Positions 17,736-30,164 of a stretch of DNA of 64,000 bases are shown here, in pieces. Made by a program: the position numbers and the translations under genes. A model generated the notes under the pieces. It saw nothing but the letters and a program-made list of their open reading frames with translations. It searched no databases and was not told the origin of the DNA. Source of the DNA: Bryopsis sp. KO-2023 (lineage: Eukaryota > Chlorophyta > Ulvophyceae > Bryopsidales > Bryopsidaceae); assembly GCA_030272585.1 (NCBI GenBank), contig BSYQ01000007.1, positions 438,001-502,000 on the forward strand, given 5' to 3'. Every line of letters starts with the position of its first letter. Position 1 is the stretch's first letter.

Positions 17736-20642
17736 ATGCACAGAGTGAAGGTTTACTGTTTATCCAAGGAGGGAAACTGGGACGACAAGGGTACCGGAAA
17801 TGCGACAATCCAAACCCTGCAAAACAAAGCTCCGGGGCTTGTCGTGACTTCGGAGGACGACGAACGACCGTTGCTGGTACACAAGGTGCACCGCGACGTG
17901 CGATATGGGCGTCAAAGCGAGAACACGATAATAACATGGCTGGACCCCGACTTGAAAACGGAGATGGCGCTGAGCTTCCAGGAGTCGTTGGGGTGCAATT
18001 CTATCTTTACACACCTGAATAACATGCAAAAGGAAGACGGGGGTCGGGGTGGGCTCTGGGGGTGCATGATGGGCGATTTCGACACTAACGGGGAAAGGGA
18101 GAGCGGTGGCGATTACACGGAAACGGTTTCGGCTGCGCCCGTGGAGATACCCGAGCCCAGCATGGGGAATTTGGAGGAGCTGGCTCGAATATTATCGGAC
18201 GTAATGCCTATGCAACGGGAACGGTTGGCAGTCCAGATAATGGCCAATCCATGTTTCGTGCCTCGGGTGGTGGAACTCTTCCGACAGTGCGAAGACTTGG
18301 AGGATCAAAAAGGGCTGGCTTTGTTGCACAGGATTGTGAGGGGCTTGGTGCTCATGACTGACTCTTCTGTTTTGGAGGAGCTGGTCAAGGAGGAATTCGT
18401 GATGAGTGTGGTGGGGGCCTTGGAATATGACCCTGACATCCCGGTGCACATCAACCACAGGGAATTCCTCCAGCATAAGGTGGTTTTCAAGGAGGTCATT
18501 CCTATAACGAACCCAGCGGTGGTGTCCAAAATCCATCAAACCTATCGAATTCAATACTTGAAGGATGTGGTGCTGCCCCGATTGATGGACGATCAAGTGA
18601 CCTCCACAATGACTTCTTTCGTCATGCTGAATCAGATGGACATCATCTCGGCATTAGACAGGGACGAAAAATTCCTCCCGGATTTATTCGAAAAATTGAA
18701 AGGCATGTCCAGGGACGATCCGGGGTGGCAAGACCTCGTTTCTTTCCTGCAAGAATTCTGCATGGGAATGAAACTGCTGCAGCCAAGAGTGAAACAGCTG
18801 CTTTTCTCAAAAATGGTGAATTTGGGGATGTACGATGTGTTGACGGAGGTCATGAGGCAGACCAGGGTGGACGTTCGCTTGAAAGCAACCGAGATTTTTG
18901 CATCCGCTGTGATGCATGACATTTCTTCGTTCCGGAAGTTTCTCATCCGGCAACCAAACCACGAACTCATGGGCTTCATGATTCGAGATTTGATCGAGGG
19001 TGGAGGGAACGGGCTGTCCGAACAATTCCTGGAGATATTACGATCTCTGCTGGAGTCAGAGTCGATGGATGGGGATGACAAGCCAATCGTCGATGTGATG
19101 TACGAGGAATTTATGTCCAAACTGGTGGAAGCCTTGGGGGATGTGTCGGCCACGTCTCGGGTTGCGTCTGTAGCGAAAGGGTGCATTTTGGAGTTGATGG
19201 GATTCTGCGTGCAGCATCATGCCTACAACATCAAATACTACTTTTTGAGGAACAATGTGCTGGACAAGGTGGTGTTGTTGCTGGGTTCGAGGGAGAAATG
19301 GCTGGGGATCGCGTGCATACGATTCTTGCGAACGTGTGTCTCCATGAAGGATGACTTCTACGAGAGATACATCGTACGGAATAATCTGCTGGAGCCTGTG
19401 GTGGAGATTTTCCTGAAAAACGGAGACAGGTGAGTCATAAAATCTAAACCCTGTGGTATAAACAATATATATATTTTTCCCTTTTTTCCCCCCCTCCTCA
19501 TTTTCACGACTTTATCCAAAAAGAAAAATGAAATTTTGTTATTCAGTCTTTTTTTTTTCTCTTGAAGCCATTTGGATAATTGAGAGAGTGTTTTGGTTTC
19601 TTGAGAAATAGAAAGAAATGAAATTGAGAAAAAATTTTGAGACCTTGAATTAGATTTTTCGATGTCGGCCATCAGTCCGTTTGAAATTTTTTGGTGAAGG
19701 AACAACCGGGAAAATTAATTGTACCGCACATTTTCTTTGCTGTGTAAAGGTACAATCTATTGAACTCGACGGTGATTGAGCTGGTGGATTTCATTCGGAG
19801 GGAGAATCTGAAGATGTTGATTTGTCATCTTGTCGAGAAATTCTACCACAAATTTAAAGACATCCGATATGTCCAAACTTTCCAGGAACTTAAGCAGAAA
19901 TATGATAAGGCTCAAGAGACCAGGGCTGGCAATGGGGTGAGTCAGAATCAAAACGCGTACGGTGGTGGTGGTGTGGTTAGCCGAAAACGAAGGGACGCCA
20001 GAGATATGGAAGCGGAGGAGGAGGATTATTTCAGCGAAGCAGATCACGGGGTCGAGGAGGAAAGGGCACAGTCGGAGGCGGCTCTATCGCAGCTGAGTCT
20101 GTCGCAGCGGGATTATTACTCTTTCCATCCGAGAAATGCAGAGAATCCAGGTGGGTTCTGGCCTAAACATGTCTCTTTTTGTTACGTTGTGTTATCATCC
20201 CCCAGAAAAATGAGGTGGTTTTCGGTCGAAAGGAGGTACTGTTCTTACCGATATGCGGCAACTGAATGTTCACATTGATGTTTACACAATTGATGGGATA
20301 TTTATTTGTGTCGATTCTACAGAAGCGTTCTTGCAAAATGGTCATAAGGAGGAGCCTTCGACTGCAGTTTCGGCTCCATTGGAGGAGTCGGCGGTCAGTG
20401 CTGGGCAATCTCCTGTAGCCACACCAAGCAGTACGGGTGGAGAATCCAGTGGAGGAGGAGGAGGTTCTGGAGGTGTTCTGGGGGGTCTGGTAGATTATGA
20501 TGACGATGAAGAGGAAATTGAACCAAAACAACAACAAGTTCAAGTGCAGCAAGGGAGGCAATCGTCCGGGTTGAAAAGGGGGCTTGATCATCGGCTGCAG
20601 GATGGAAAACGCCGCAAAAAAGAAGTGTTGAATTGTGGATAA
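17736..20642 (+). CDS. Protein phosphatase 4 regulatory subunit 3 (PP4R3/SMEK/Psy2)
   Basis: Three coding exons: 17736-19429, 19750-20150 and 20323-20642, about 804 residues, all with GT-AG introns and matching phases. The start MHRVKVYCL is chosen because it matches the family start (an EVH1/PH-like domain, residues 1-100, with WDDKGTG and ALSFQESLGC). The SMEK armadillo region follows, including VQTFQELKQKYDKAQE at the start of exon 2's conserved part. A low-complexity acidic/Gly tail ends the protein, with LVDYDDDEEE and a basic KRRKKE near the stop. PP4R3 is known to target the PP4 catalytic subunit to DNA-repair and other nuclear substrates. It is convergent with the PP4R1-like gene downstream. 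The open frame upstream of 17736 to 17586 is not conserved. Confidence 0.95.
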
Positions 20643-21968
20643 CACTCTCGATGTGGGGAGTTGCAAGTGTTTGGTCCTTTTGGGGGGTAGATATTTTGGA
20701 GAAGGGGGCGGGAGGGAAGTTCAGGGGCGAGTCGTAGGTTAACAAAATGTTTAAAACAAAAAAAATCTTGGTTGAGAGCGTAGGTGAGAGGTGATGTTCC
20801 ACTATTTTCTTTTTCTGGTGTTTTTTTTCCTCACTCCTATTGCACAAGCACCGTGGGCTTTGGGGTTTGGTGTGTGTGTTATACAGCGGGGTAATTCAGG
20901 TTTTGTATTAGAAGGGTGGTTTCAGTGTAGAATTGTTACAACAAAGAGAGGCGAGGTGGGATGTAAGAAAGCAAGAGTCGAGGTGTGGGTGTGGCAGGAG
21001 GGAGTGCAGCGCGGGGGAAGTTTTTTGGTTGAAAGAAAGAGAGGCTGCATGAAAAATAACATTAGTATTTAGCAGGGAATGTGGGAGAATGCATTTCCGA
21101 TGGGTTTGCACTGGACAAGTGGGGTGTACATAGCAGATAGAAATTCATCATACAAATGTATATTCCCCTTCACCTCTGGGAAAGTGCGTCAACTCACAGT
21201 CAATCAATCAAAACTGGGTTTCCCACCGACGAACCCCACAGGAGGGATGTCGGTTGTGTGCCAATGCTTGCTTACTTTGAACCAAACCGTCTGTTTCTCC
21301 CTGACAAACCTGCGGTTTTCCCTCTCCCGCCTCCTGTAGTACGGCCGCCGAGTTTGGGCGACTGTTGGAGGGAGGGAAGCTTAACGGCCGAGGTATGATC
21401 TTGTCCTGTTGCGGCCGATGGATTTGTCAAGCGTGACCTCTGGGTAGCTGGAAAACGATCGTCTCCTGGGGGAATTCGGCTTTGCGACGTTCCCCTCGGC
21501 GCCGCCCGGTTTTCTGCGACTGGCCTCGTTTCCCTGAGCTTGAACCTTGAATCAGTTGAGGTTTGGATGGGAGTTGAGCTCGTCGCAATCGACCCTCGAC
21601 TTCGAAATGGTGAACTAGGACTCCCTGCCTGCGAATCCGCACACACACCCACATGATTAACATTGACGGTCTGCTCCTGCCAGGCTGCTGGCTTTGGCTG
21701 GGTGCGAGAGCCTTACCCTGATGTCTTCCACTGGTCTCCTTCCCTTTGGATTCGTGGATGGAGGCAGCAAACGCGACTTTCTACTCGATCCAGCATTCAA
21801 CACAGACGTCGAAAGCGACGAATCAGAACAACGTCGACGCCGAACACGGAAGTCTGCCGGCTCTCTCTCAGCGATCAGTCTATGGACACATATTGAATTA
21901 ATTCAGCTCCATACCACATGTGGTGAAGGAAGGAAGCGAACATTGAGGAAGGAAGCAAACATTGAGTC
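20643..21968. other. Convergent intergenic region
   Basis: 1.3 kb between the stop codons of the two PP4 subunit genes. Open frames are short on both strands and none has recognisable content. It must contain both 3' untranslated regions. Confidence 0.6.
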
Positions 21969-24900
21969 TTACTGCTCAATCTCTTCTTGCGCGAGAGTCA
22001 GGTCGACTTCCTCCTCTTCCTTCCTCCGATCTTCCTCTTCAAACTCTGACTGGCCCGCCGCCATCCCGTTCATGTCCAGCACCCCAGCTCCACCAGTCAT
22101 GCGAACTGGCATTCGTTTGAATGCATTGTGAATTTCACGGGCGGTGCTGGACACATCCCGATCGCTGTCGGTCATTAAGTTGCTCATAGCGCTGTTCAAA
22201 CGCTCCTGGATGAGGAAAGCAACCAGTGGATTTCTTTTTCGGTATCTTGGCGTGGGTGTAAAATACCCGCTGTAATCGTTGCTAGTGATGCTAGGTTGCT
22301 CACCAATTGATCCACATCTTCTGGAAGCTTTACTGTTTGCTTCATGTTGGGGAGGAGGCTGCAAGAATGGAGCCGGACGTTGGGAATGGGGTCGTGCATT
22401 AAGTCGATGTAATAATCCAGCATGTGGTCCTGTTTGTGCACTCTGTTTTTTAGAGAATGCCGACAACAGTGCGGACAATTCTAAAGCGAAACAAAGCAAA
22501 GCAATGCATTGCTTTGCTACCTTGAAGAACTTGGTGCTGAATCGCCGCAGGATGTGGCGGGAAAGATCGACGAAAGTCATCCTGCTCCAGACAGACTTCC
22601 CTCGCGCAAATTCCCGTATTATCCTCACAAATATTTGGGTTCGCTGCTTTTCCGACTTGTTGTGCCGCAGAAAGGCCGCCACGCCATCGGCGGCAGCAAT
22701 TTTGACTGCAGCAGCTCCGTTAGCTAGTCGATCGAATGCAATTGGAACGAAGCACGTGAAAATCGCTTCACTCGAAAAGCTTTCCACAAACCTGCCATGA
22801 ATGCAGCAGAGACATAAACTTTTTCGCACACACATACCACGATCGTGCAAAAAAATCAAAAGCACAGCAAAAACCGGAGTGTCGAAGAGTCCCAACCTTG
22901 GAAGAGCGCCCGCCAAATTGAGATCCTGCCGCCAGTCTCTCCCTACCAATTTGCTCAGCTCCACCAGGGGGTGAACCAGACTTTGGAGAGCTCTGTGCCG
23001 TTGTTCTTGGTCACTCGTATGCATCCTCGAAAGAACAGTAGACAACATTTTCATGATTTCGGCTCTTACAGGAGGAAACGTGTCCTTGAGCAAGGTTTCC
23101 AGAGGAGGCCTCAGGAACTGAAGGCATACGTCCGGCTCCAACATTCTCGTGATCTTGTGGTGACACACGAAATTCATCACTGGAGTCAGAAACGCCGCCA
23201 CCCCATCACGATCATTCTCAAAACGAAAACGAAAGCTTCCGAGACCCACCTCGTGGAACTGTGCAGCAATAATCCTCCTGACCTCATCATCAGCGTCGAC
23301 AGCGAGCTGAGCGAATGTGTCGTGGAAATGCGCCGCATATAGCTTCGGACTAGCCATTTTTAGGATCCCTGGGAAATTCCTTGCGCAATCCTGACGAAGC
23401 TGAGCTTCGCTCCGGCTGGCAAGGAAACGGTAACAGCCGAAGAACAGGCCACTGTCCGTTTCGGATTCAAAGCAGGGGGCAATCTGGGGTAGGAAAGTGG
23501 ATCAGGTTTATTTTCTACACTTCTTTTTATCAGAACAACAGTTTACCCCATTCACAATGTCTCACTTTGACGACCATTGGGCCAAATATTTTCGCGATGC
23601 ATCGTTGCATTTCGGGCTCGAGGTCCAGAGGTTGCATGTATAGCCGCAAGACAGGCATCACAGACTCTTTGATCGTTTGTGTTGGGAGGGTTTCAACAAG
23701 ATCAAGGAGCGTCGTCATTGCCACTGTCTGTACAGATACTTCTTCGTCCTTGAGCAACTCCAGCACTTCGGGCAAGAGCTTCTTCGTGGTTAAATCGTTG
23801 CCCACTGCAGCTCCCAGTGTTGCTGTTTGTTCACACATGCATATGCGCACCTGACTACAGCCAAAGCAAAGCGCGAGAATTTACAAATATCGGCCTGTAT
23901 TCAAATGGATATCGACCCAGAGCACCAAACTCAGTTCAGTTTTCGACAAGCTGTGCGACATCTATGCTCACCTCATAATCTGTGTCTTGGCAGAGAGCCA
24001 ACACTTTCTTCAGGAACGACCTCTCCACATCTTCTGGTGTCTGTATAAAAGTAAGAAGTATTAGGCATTTGACTGTCGCAATGGAAAAGGAGCAGAATCG
24101 AAAGAACCAGGGGCAGTTTTCACCTTTCATCTCACCATATGTCGAGCAAGGGCTCCCAGAAGCCTACAGCACCGCGTTCGGGACTGAACGTCCTCCTCAA
24201 CGCTTCCACTTGTTAAAGCAATAGACATAACCTCCCTCAATGCCGAGACATCCAACAAGGGGAGAAGTTCTTGAAGGGCAGTCATCCATGCTTCATGTTC
24301 CTACAAAAGATTATGTCCCCATCGTTAAAAAAGTGCACAATCTTTATATCAATCAATGCTTCAGCCTTGTGTGCCTTGTGTAGCTGAAACATGTTGTCTG
24401 GAAGCCCTTACCTCGCTTGTTTTGTTTGCAGCTGTCCCCTTCAGGACAATAGGTTTGATCCAGCTTACAAGCTCCTTTGGGGGAAGCAACCTGTCCTTCA
24501 GTACCTCCGTGAACATGGTTGCCAAGGAAATCTGCACATAACATAATGCGACTTAAATATTATCTGTGGTCAACTGATCTCCAACTTTCCTAAGGTTTAG
24601 AATCAGAAACAGCTGTGCTGGAGCACAATGGGGATTATTCCACGAATCCACTGAAAACACATCAACAATAATTTTCAAGTTTGTAAACATGCCACGGCAG
24701 ATAAATTATTCCCAACAAAAAAAGGGCAGCATTAGCGTCTCAAAGAACTTACAACAATTCACCTGTCCCTCAGCTTCCAATGTTTGTATAGCTGCCCCCA
24801 AATGCTTTTGTATGGCTTCCAAAGCTTGAGTTTTCCTTGCACGCAGCAGCCTTGGGATACTGCAAGAGTAATGCACATGCTTAAGTTTGCTTCTTTCCTT

Positions 24901-25382
24901 TGTATGTGTGCATTAGGTTGGGAGCACATTTTATCTACCTCTCGATGGCACATGCTTGCTGCCAGGGGTGGCCACCTTTCAGATACAGGATAGCCTTTTC
25001 AATGTCTCCCAGATTCTCGTCAACCTGTACCACAACAATAGAAACGCCAATTCTTGAGCGTGCGTTGTAACGCCCGAAAAATCAAAAGCAGAAACGTCCT
25101 ATTTGGCTAAACATTGTGCATCGGCACATGCTAAACTGCACTCCGTTGATGCTTCACATATGTTAAAGCCAGAATAGCAAACTTGAACAAAGGGGAACAC
25201 AAGACTGTTGTGAGATATGTGGAAAACTAGGGTTTTCTGCTTTGTGCTGGCTCAGAGGCCCACACCGTGAATCTTTTTATTTCGTCTTCATCTTTCGCCG
25301 CCAGCTGGACTTCTTTTGCTCGATCTTCGGGAGGATCATCACCCAGGGGCCCCTCATCCCCGAACGGTGTCAAGTAAACCAT
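21969..25382 (-). CDS. HEAT-repeat protein, PP4 regulatory subunit 1-like
   Basis: A multi-exon minus-strand gene. The start at 25380-25382 gives MVYLTPFGDEGPLGDD, which resembles the LTPLG start of PPP4R1. Following exons lie near 24940-25025 (GDIEKAILYLKGGHPWQQA), 24770-24860, 24418-24535, 24130-24302, 23973-24042, 23560-23852 and 23480 down to the end. They encode HEAT repeats such as LLPEVLELLKDEEVSVQTVA and KLYAAHFHDTFAQLAVDADD. An intron at about 22795-22895 is phase-consistent, and a later one precedes the segment HDPIPNVRLHSCSLLPNMKQ (about 22380). The C-terminus (DSDRDVSS, then an acidic EEEDRRKEEEE) resembles the family ending with DRDSDVKYFAS. PPP4R1 is a HEAT scaffold that binds the PP4 catalytic subunit. 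A PP2A A-subunit-like relative is the alternative. The exon near 24600-24650 is uncertain. Confidence 0.82.
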
Positions 25383-25721
25383 GCTTGCGTTTATGGGGCC
25401 GACTTGGTTCCTTCTGCAAGAACAGATCGTTTGCCGGGTGGGTGGAAGAATGCTCGCATTGATTTATTAAGCGAGCTCGACCGATTCAAGCCGGGAGAAC
25501 AAAACAGGGAGGTTTCTCTGAAATGACGTCCTATTGACGCCTCATTCAGTTTGGACATCCGGGATGTGCATGTACGCATGCCTTCTTTTGTTCTTTCTGT
25601 TCTGGCGAGTGATCACCTCTCTGATCGATGATGCAGGTTAACATGTAACGGTTTGGATGTTGCGCGAGACGGACACGTTTAGTTTTTTTCGCTGGGCCGC
25701 AACAGAGACGAGATGCAGTTT

Positions 25722-25854
25722 TATTTGGTGACGTTTTAGTCACCGTTATTATCTGTTAACAGTTCGTATGGGTGGGTGTTTTGGTTGACCATTGCTGGCA
25801 CCTGTCCAGCTAGTACTTAGAGAACAGATGCACTTGAGCATTTGTATTTTCTTC
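25722..25854 (+). repeat. DIRS element repeat A1
   Basis: 133 bp, begins 'tatttggtgacgttttag' and ends 'gcatttgtattttcttc'; same sequence as A2. Confidence 0.9.
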
Positions 25855-26631
25855 TTTCGTCGTCTCTGTAAGACCACCTTGCCCAGAAGTCGGGCGATCC
25901 CCTTCGGGGCGTATTTCTGCATGGACAGAATTTCTGCCGACCTTATTGAACTTTGTCTTCGTCTCACTGGTGAACGCCCCACGCGTCCAGTGCAAACCTA
26001 TTTTCTCGAGAACCCTGCACACATCGCGCACGTCGCTGGTCGGAACCCTGTTCCCCGTCCTATTGGAGTGGAGTTTGGCCGGTGGTTTGACGTCACTGAC
26101 ACCACCCCTGGAGCTCGGCTCGCTACCCAATTGAAGGACGCGCCTGGGTTTCTACAAGAATACATCTCGTGGGCGCCCACTGTCTCTCTGCTGTTCGACT
26201 GGACAGCCAGGTTCGCATCATTGGTTGCGCATGAGAACACGCATCCAAGTCTCAAGGAGGCCCTGTACCCATTCCTTGCCGCCCTCTACCAGATCATTGA
26301 GCTGCAGACAACCCTTGTCAAAGTGCGTCAAACTCAAGCACAGTACGCTAACACAGCCCACGCAGGCTACTGGAAGGTCTTGCAGACAAACCTCAGGCTC
26401 CAGCACCACCTGGGCGAGTTCGACAGTTCACTCTCCAGAGAAACATTTGACAAGCTCAAGAAAGACCTCCTGGCGCAACAACTCAAGCAACTCGCCAAGG
26501 ACGCTCAGAGATCTACCAATCAGAGAGGCTCAGGACACGGAAACAGAGGCTACCAGGGTCACCAGGGTCAAAGCAGTCAACAGGGTCAACAGTCGGGTCA
26601 GTCGTCCAAGCGAGGTCCCAAAACCGAATAG
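25828..26631 (+). CDS. DIRS element ORF1, Gag-like
   Basis: The first ATG is at 25828, inside repeat A1; MDRISADLIELCLRL at 25921 is the alternative start, and the residues before it are less protein-like. The body is helical (VEFGRWFDVTDTTPG, LFDWTARFASLVAHE, LYPFLAALYQIIELQ). The C-terminus is a Gln/Gly/Ser-rich basic tail with HGNRGYQGHQGQ, suited to nucleic-acid binding. No CCHC knuckle is present, as is common for DIRS Gag-like proteins. It ends in TAG at 26629-26631, in the same frame as ORF3. Confidence 0.8.
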   Translation: MHLSICIFFFRRLCKTTLPRSRAIPFGAYFCMDRISADLIELCLRLTGERPTRPVQTYFLENPAHIAHVAGRNPVPRPIGVEFGRWFDVTDTTPGARLATQLKDAPGFLQEYISWAPTVSLLFDWTARFASLVAHENTHPSLKEALYPFLAALYQIIELQTTLVKVRQTQAQYANTAHAGYWKVLQTNLRLQHHLGEFDSSLSRETFDKLKKDLLAQQLKQLAKDAQRSTNQRGSGHGNRGYQGHQGQSSQQGQQSGQSSKRGPKTE

Positions 26632-28759
26632 TCCAGCCCAATGGCTTCGGACTCGCCCAGACGTACTCTACCACAGGGTGCGCGCGTCGCTGGCGACTTG
26701 GAGGCGCATCAACGCTCCACGCAAGGTCATGAACTGGATCTCCAACGGCATTCGACTCCCTTGGGTCAACCGCCCACCACCTCCCTTTTTTCATGGGGCC
26801 TTTCGGGTCCCAGAGGCGAAGGCGACCGCGTGGAGGGACTCGATCCAGGACTATTTACAGAAGGGAGCTATCAAGGAGATCCCTTTCTCGGAAGCAACAC
26901 ACCTTTCTCGTTGTTTTCTCGTCCCCAAGCACAACTCGACGGCGTGGCGACTCATCGTGGATCTGCGTCACATCAATTCGTACCTCGAGAAGAGACCGAT
27001 TCGTTACGAATCCCTCCGTCAATTTTCCCATCAGCTCAAACGAGGGATGTACACCATTCAATTCGATCTCCAGGATGCGTACCACATCTTGAGGATCCAA
27101 CCTCAAGAGGCCCAATTCCTCCAATTTTCGGCAATTTTACCCAACGAGACGCAACCTCGGGCTTTTCAATGCGTAGCCCTACCATTTGGGCTATCAGTCA
27201 GCCCCTACTATTACGTGACTACCATGAAGCCCGTCACGAGGTTTCTCCGCAGCCCCCAGGAAGCTACTGGCCACAAGACACCGGCCTTTTTCCTTGGAGC
27301 ACTACAGCGAGAAAGCGCTCTGCACGATTTCTGGAGATGGAACCCTACCACGGCGCAGATCCCATACATAGACGATTTCCTGGTGGCTCAGGCGCTATTC
27401 AAGGACCTCCAACGTTGGGGATCACTCGCTCAGCGGATTTTGGATCTCCTTGGACTGAAGGTGCAGGAGGCCAAGAGCGACTGGACCCCCAAACAACAGC
27501 GCGCGCACCTCGGGATCGTCATCGACACACAGCGTGGGATTTTTTTGGTTCCCCCTCAACAGTGGGACAGGATTCTCTGTTTGGGTCGCGAGCTGTTCAG
27601 CATGCATCGCGAGGGACTCAAGATCCCAGTTCGTATGCTGGCGCGATTTTGTGGAAAATGCCAGTCTCTGGCATTGGCGATTCCTCACACACCAGTTTTT
27701 CTAATTCCGTTACACCAATTGATTGCGCAGAAGAAGTCATGGGCAGATCGTCTGCGTTTGGATGGGGACTCAGTGGAAGCGCTGAAACTGTGGATCGCAT
27801 TACCCCGACGGTGGCGCAGCAGAGTGTGGTACCCCGATTTGTGCCCTCTGATGGGAGACATCGCGACCGACGCGTCGAATATTGGATGGGGGGCGACACT
27901 CACACTCACGAACCCCCAGCCTCAACGCATCCACTCTTCAGCTATGGATCAGACCTCGAACCAGATGTTCATCGCCCGAGGCTTCTGGGATTGCCAGGAC
28001 CAACTCCTCCATATCAACGTGAAGGAATTCAAGGCGTTGCGGCTCGCCCTACAGGCGTTCGCCCAACTCAACCTATTTCCGGTAACGCATCCCACAGAAC
28101 ACAACCAGTTCATGCGGTTACTGACCACGGTGGACTCCACAGTTGTCTACCACCTCCTCCGCCGGGGTCACACATTGGCCCCTGCGCTGAAACGAGAACT
28201 CCAGTCGGTAGTCTGGATGGCTCATTCTCTCGGGATCCTTCTACAACCAGTTTGGATCCCCTCCCACGAGAATGTCCTCCCGGACCGCCTATCTCGCGAT
28301 TTGATGGGTCCCCCGATGTTAACATCGCAAGAGAAGTTGCATCCATCCCTCTTCCAGCAAGCACAGAGGAAACTGGGGATGTCTCCCACAATCGACAGAT
28401 TTGCCTCGTACCTGAACACGCAACTCCCGAGATTCAACAGTCTGGAAATCGAGCCATACACAGAGGGGGTGGACGCGTTTCTACAGAGGGATTGGAACTC
28501 AGAGGTCAATTGGATGAATCCGCCGTGGGGGGCCCTTCCGAGACTGATAGGCTTCCTCAGTCGGGACCGACGGATCCGAGGCTTGCTGGTCACACCTTTT
28601 TGGCCCCACTCGACATGGTTCCGTATGCTGAACAACATGGCAGCCGATCGTTGGATGATCCCAGCTCGACGGGTCAAGTTTGTGCCCCCTCGTCCATCTC
28701 CCTCCCAGTGGGATCTGATCGTTTGGGCAGTAGGACGACCTCTGAAGGGACGGAACTGA
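26632..28759 (+). CDS. DIRS element ORF2: reverse transcriptase, RNase H, methyltransferase-like domain
   Basis: The frame is open from 26225, but its N-terminal part is a shadow of ORF1, so the protein probably begins near 26632-26730 (MNWISNGIRLPWVNR), or by frameshift from ORF1. RT motifs: LSRCFLVPKHNSTAWRLIVD, QFDLQDAYHILRI, ALPFGLSVSPYYY and the catalytic PYIDDFLVAQ. RNase H: IATDASNIGWGATLTL, NVKEFKALRLAL, TTVDSTVVYHLL and the terminal LPDRLSRDL. A DAM-like methyltransferase segment with the NPPW motif (WMNPPWGALPRLIGF) ends the protein. This domain order is diagnostic of DIRS/PAT elements. Confidence 0.9.
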
Positions 28760-28809
28760 GCGAGGAAACGTATTCAGCAGAGGAGGCGCTGTGGTTGCAG
28801 ACGTCAGTA

Positions 28810-29790
28810 ATGGATTCCTCCGCTAACCCCACGGACATTTGTCGGAAATTTGCTAAGTTCCGTATATTTTGCGCGGACACACATCGCCAGGCCTTCCCTG
28901 CATCAAAGGCTGCGATCTACATGTACCTGCGACATTTGCGCGAATCGGGGATCAAGAGCTCGTCGGGGCGAACGTACCTCTCGGCCATATCGACATATCA
29001 CCAGATTCATGGCCTTCACAATTTTTCCGCCCATGACGCTCTTACCAAGAGGCTTTTTCGTGCTTGGGAGAATAACACCCCGGTGGACACTTTCTCCCCC
29101 CAGGAGAGAGACGTTCCGGTTCCGGTGTTTTGGGCCATTCTGGATGTGGGCATCACCTCGTCGGAGTTGAAGATTGTACGCGCGGCAGTCGAGACATGCC
29201 TCGCCTATGTATTTTTCTCGAGGAGCTCGTCGCATCACAAGATGCTCGTGGGTGATCTGCGGTGGGATCAGACCAACATTTCGTTTCAGGAACGACATTT
29301 CAAAGGAAAGACGGCACAGACACAACGGATGCGGCAAAGAACATTTGATGCGCGTGGAGTTCCCAGTTTGATCACGCTGCTGGGCTTATACCGACAACAC
29401 ATGATTTCCGAATGGGGAGGCACATGGCCTGATTCGGCGTCATTCTGGCAACTGCCACAGGAAGCGCAACCTACAGCTGTGGGCATCTCGAAGATGTTCA
29501 CTTTTCTCAAGGACTCGACACCATCCATTTGGCCCCCGGGTGACTGGCGGCACCACGATCTCCGCGCAGGAGGAGCTAGCAGCATGCTGGCATTGGGAAT
29601 CGACGAGGATAAGGTGAAGTCGTGGGGAGGTTGGTCTCTCAGAAGCACGGCGTTTACTCGCTACATTAACCCCAGTCGCATTCCCACTGCGGGTGATTTT
29701 CGTTTGTTTGGCTGGTTACTCATGGGGGGACAGGATTTTATGGCTAGGCTGGGCCATTTATTTTCGTCAGTTCCGGATCCAGGGGTGTGA
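28810..29790 (+). CDS. DIRS element ORF3: tyrosine recombinase
   Basis: About 326 residues from the ATG at 28810 (MDSSANPTDICRKFAKF). The frame is open without a stop from 26641, overlapping all of ORF2. Known tyrosine-recombinase features are a SAM-like N-terminal core-binding region (YMYLRHLRESGIKSSSGRTY), the first catalytic arginine in VFFSRSSSHH, the box HHDLRAGGASSMLALG (H-x-x-R), the GGW tryptophan, and the nucleophile in FTRYINPSR. This enzyme would integrate the circular cDNA. It ends in the 3' part of the element shortly before repeat B1. Confidence 0.88.
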   Translation: MDSSANPTDICRKFAKFRIFCADTHRQAFPASKAAIYMYLRHLRESGIKSSSGRTYLSAISTYHQIHGLHNFSAHDALTKRLFRAWENNTPVDTFSPQERDVPVPVFWAILDVGITSSELKIVRAAVETCLAYVFFSRSSSHHKMLVGDLRWDQTNISFQERHFKGKTAQTQRMRQRTFDARGVPSLITLLGLYRQHMISEWGGTWPDSASFWQLPQEAQPTAVGISKMFTFLKDSTPSIWPPGDWRHHDLRAGGASSMLALGIDEDKVKSWGGWSLRSTAFTRYINPSRIPTAGDFRLFGWLLMGGQDFMARLGHLFSSVPDPGV

Positions 29791-29906
29791 TTTTCTCTTT
29801 TTTCATGTGAGGTCCAGTTCTCGGGTGTTGTATGCTGGGGACATTGTTTTTTTTTTCGGGACAAACATGATTTTGGGGTCTTTCAGTGACTCCGGTTTTT
29901 GATTAT

Positions 29907-29970
29907 GGGCAATTGTATGCTCAAGTGGTTGCTCTCAGGGTTTGGGAGAATCGATCTGTGGGTTAGGTAA
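29907..29970 (+). repeat. DIRS element repeat B1
   Basis: 64 bp beginning 'gggcaattgtatgctc' and ending 'gtgggttaggtaa'. It abuts repeat A2 directly and matches B2. Confidence 0.88.
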
Positions 29971-30103
29971 TATTTGGTGACGTTTTAGTCACCGTTATTA
30001 TCTGTTAACAGTTCGTATGGGTGGGTGTTTTGGTTGACCATTGCTGGCACCTGTCCAGCTAGTACTTAGAGAACAGATGCACTTGAGCATTTGTATTTTC
30101 TTC
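29971..30103 (+). repeat. DIRS element repeat A2
   Basis: 133 bp, same as A1 by eye. The B1-A2 junction carries the circular-junction sequence typical of PAT-like elements. Confidence 0.9.
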
Positions 30104-30164
30104 CCCACCCTGGCCCGCCCTGTTATGTGAACACGTGTTTTGATGTAAGAGATGAAAGTTGAAA

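Noticed and set aside
21272..21896. Overlapping ORFs in the convergent spacer after PP4R3
   Set aside because: Several frames are equally open, none with motifs; probably a GC-richer 3' region.
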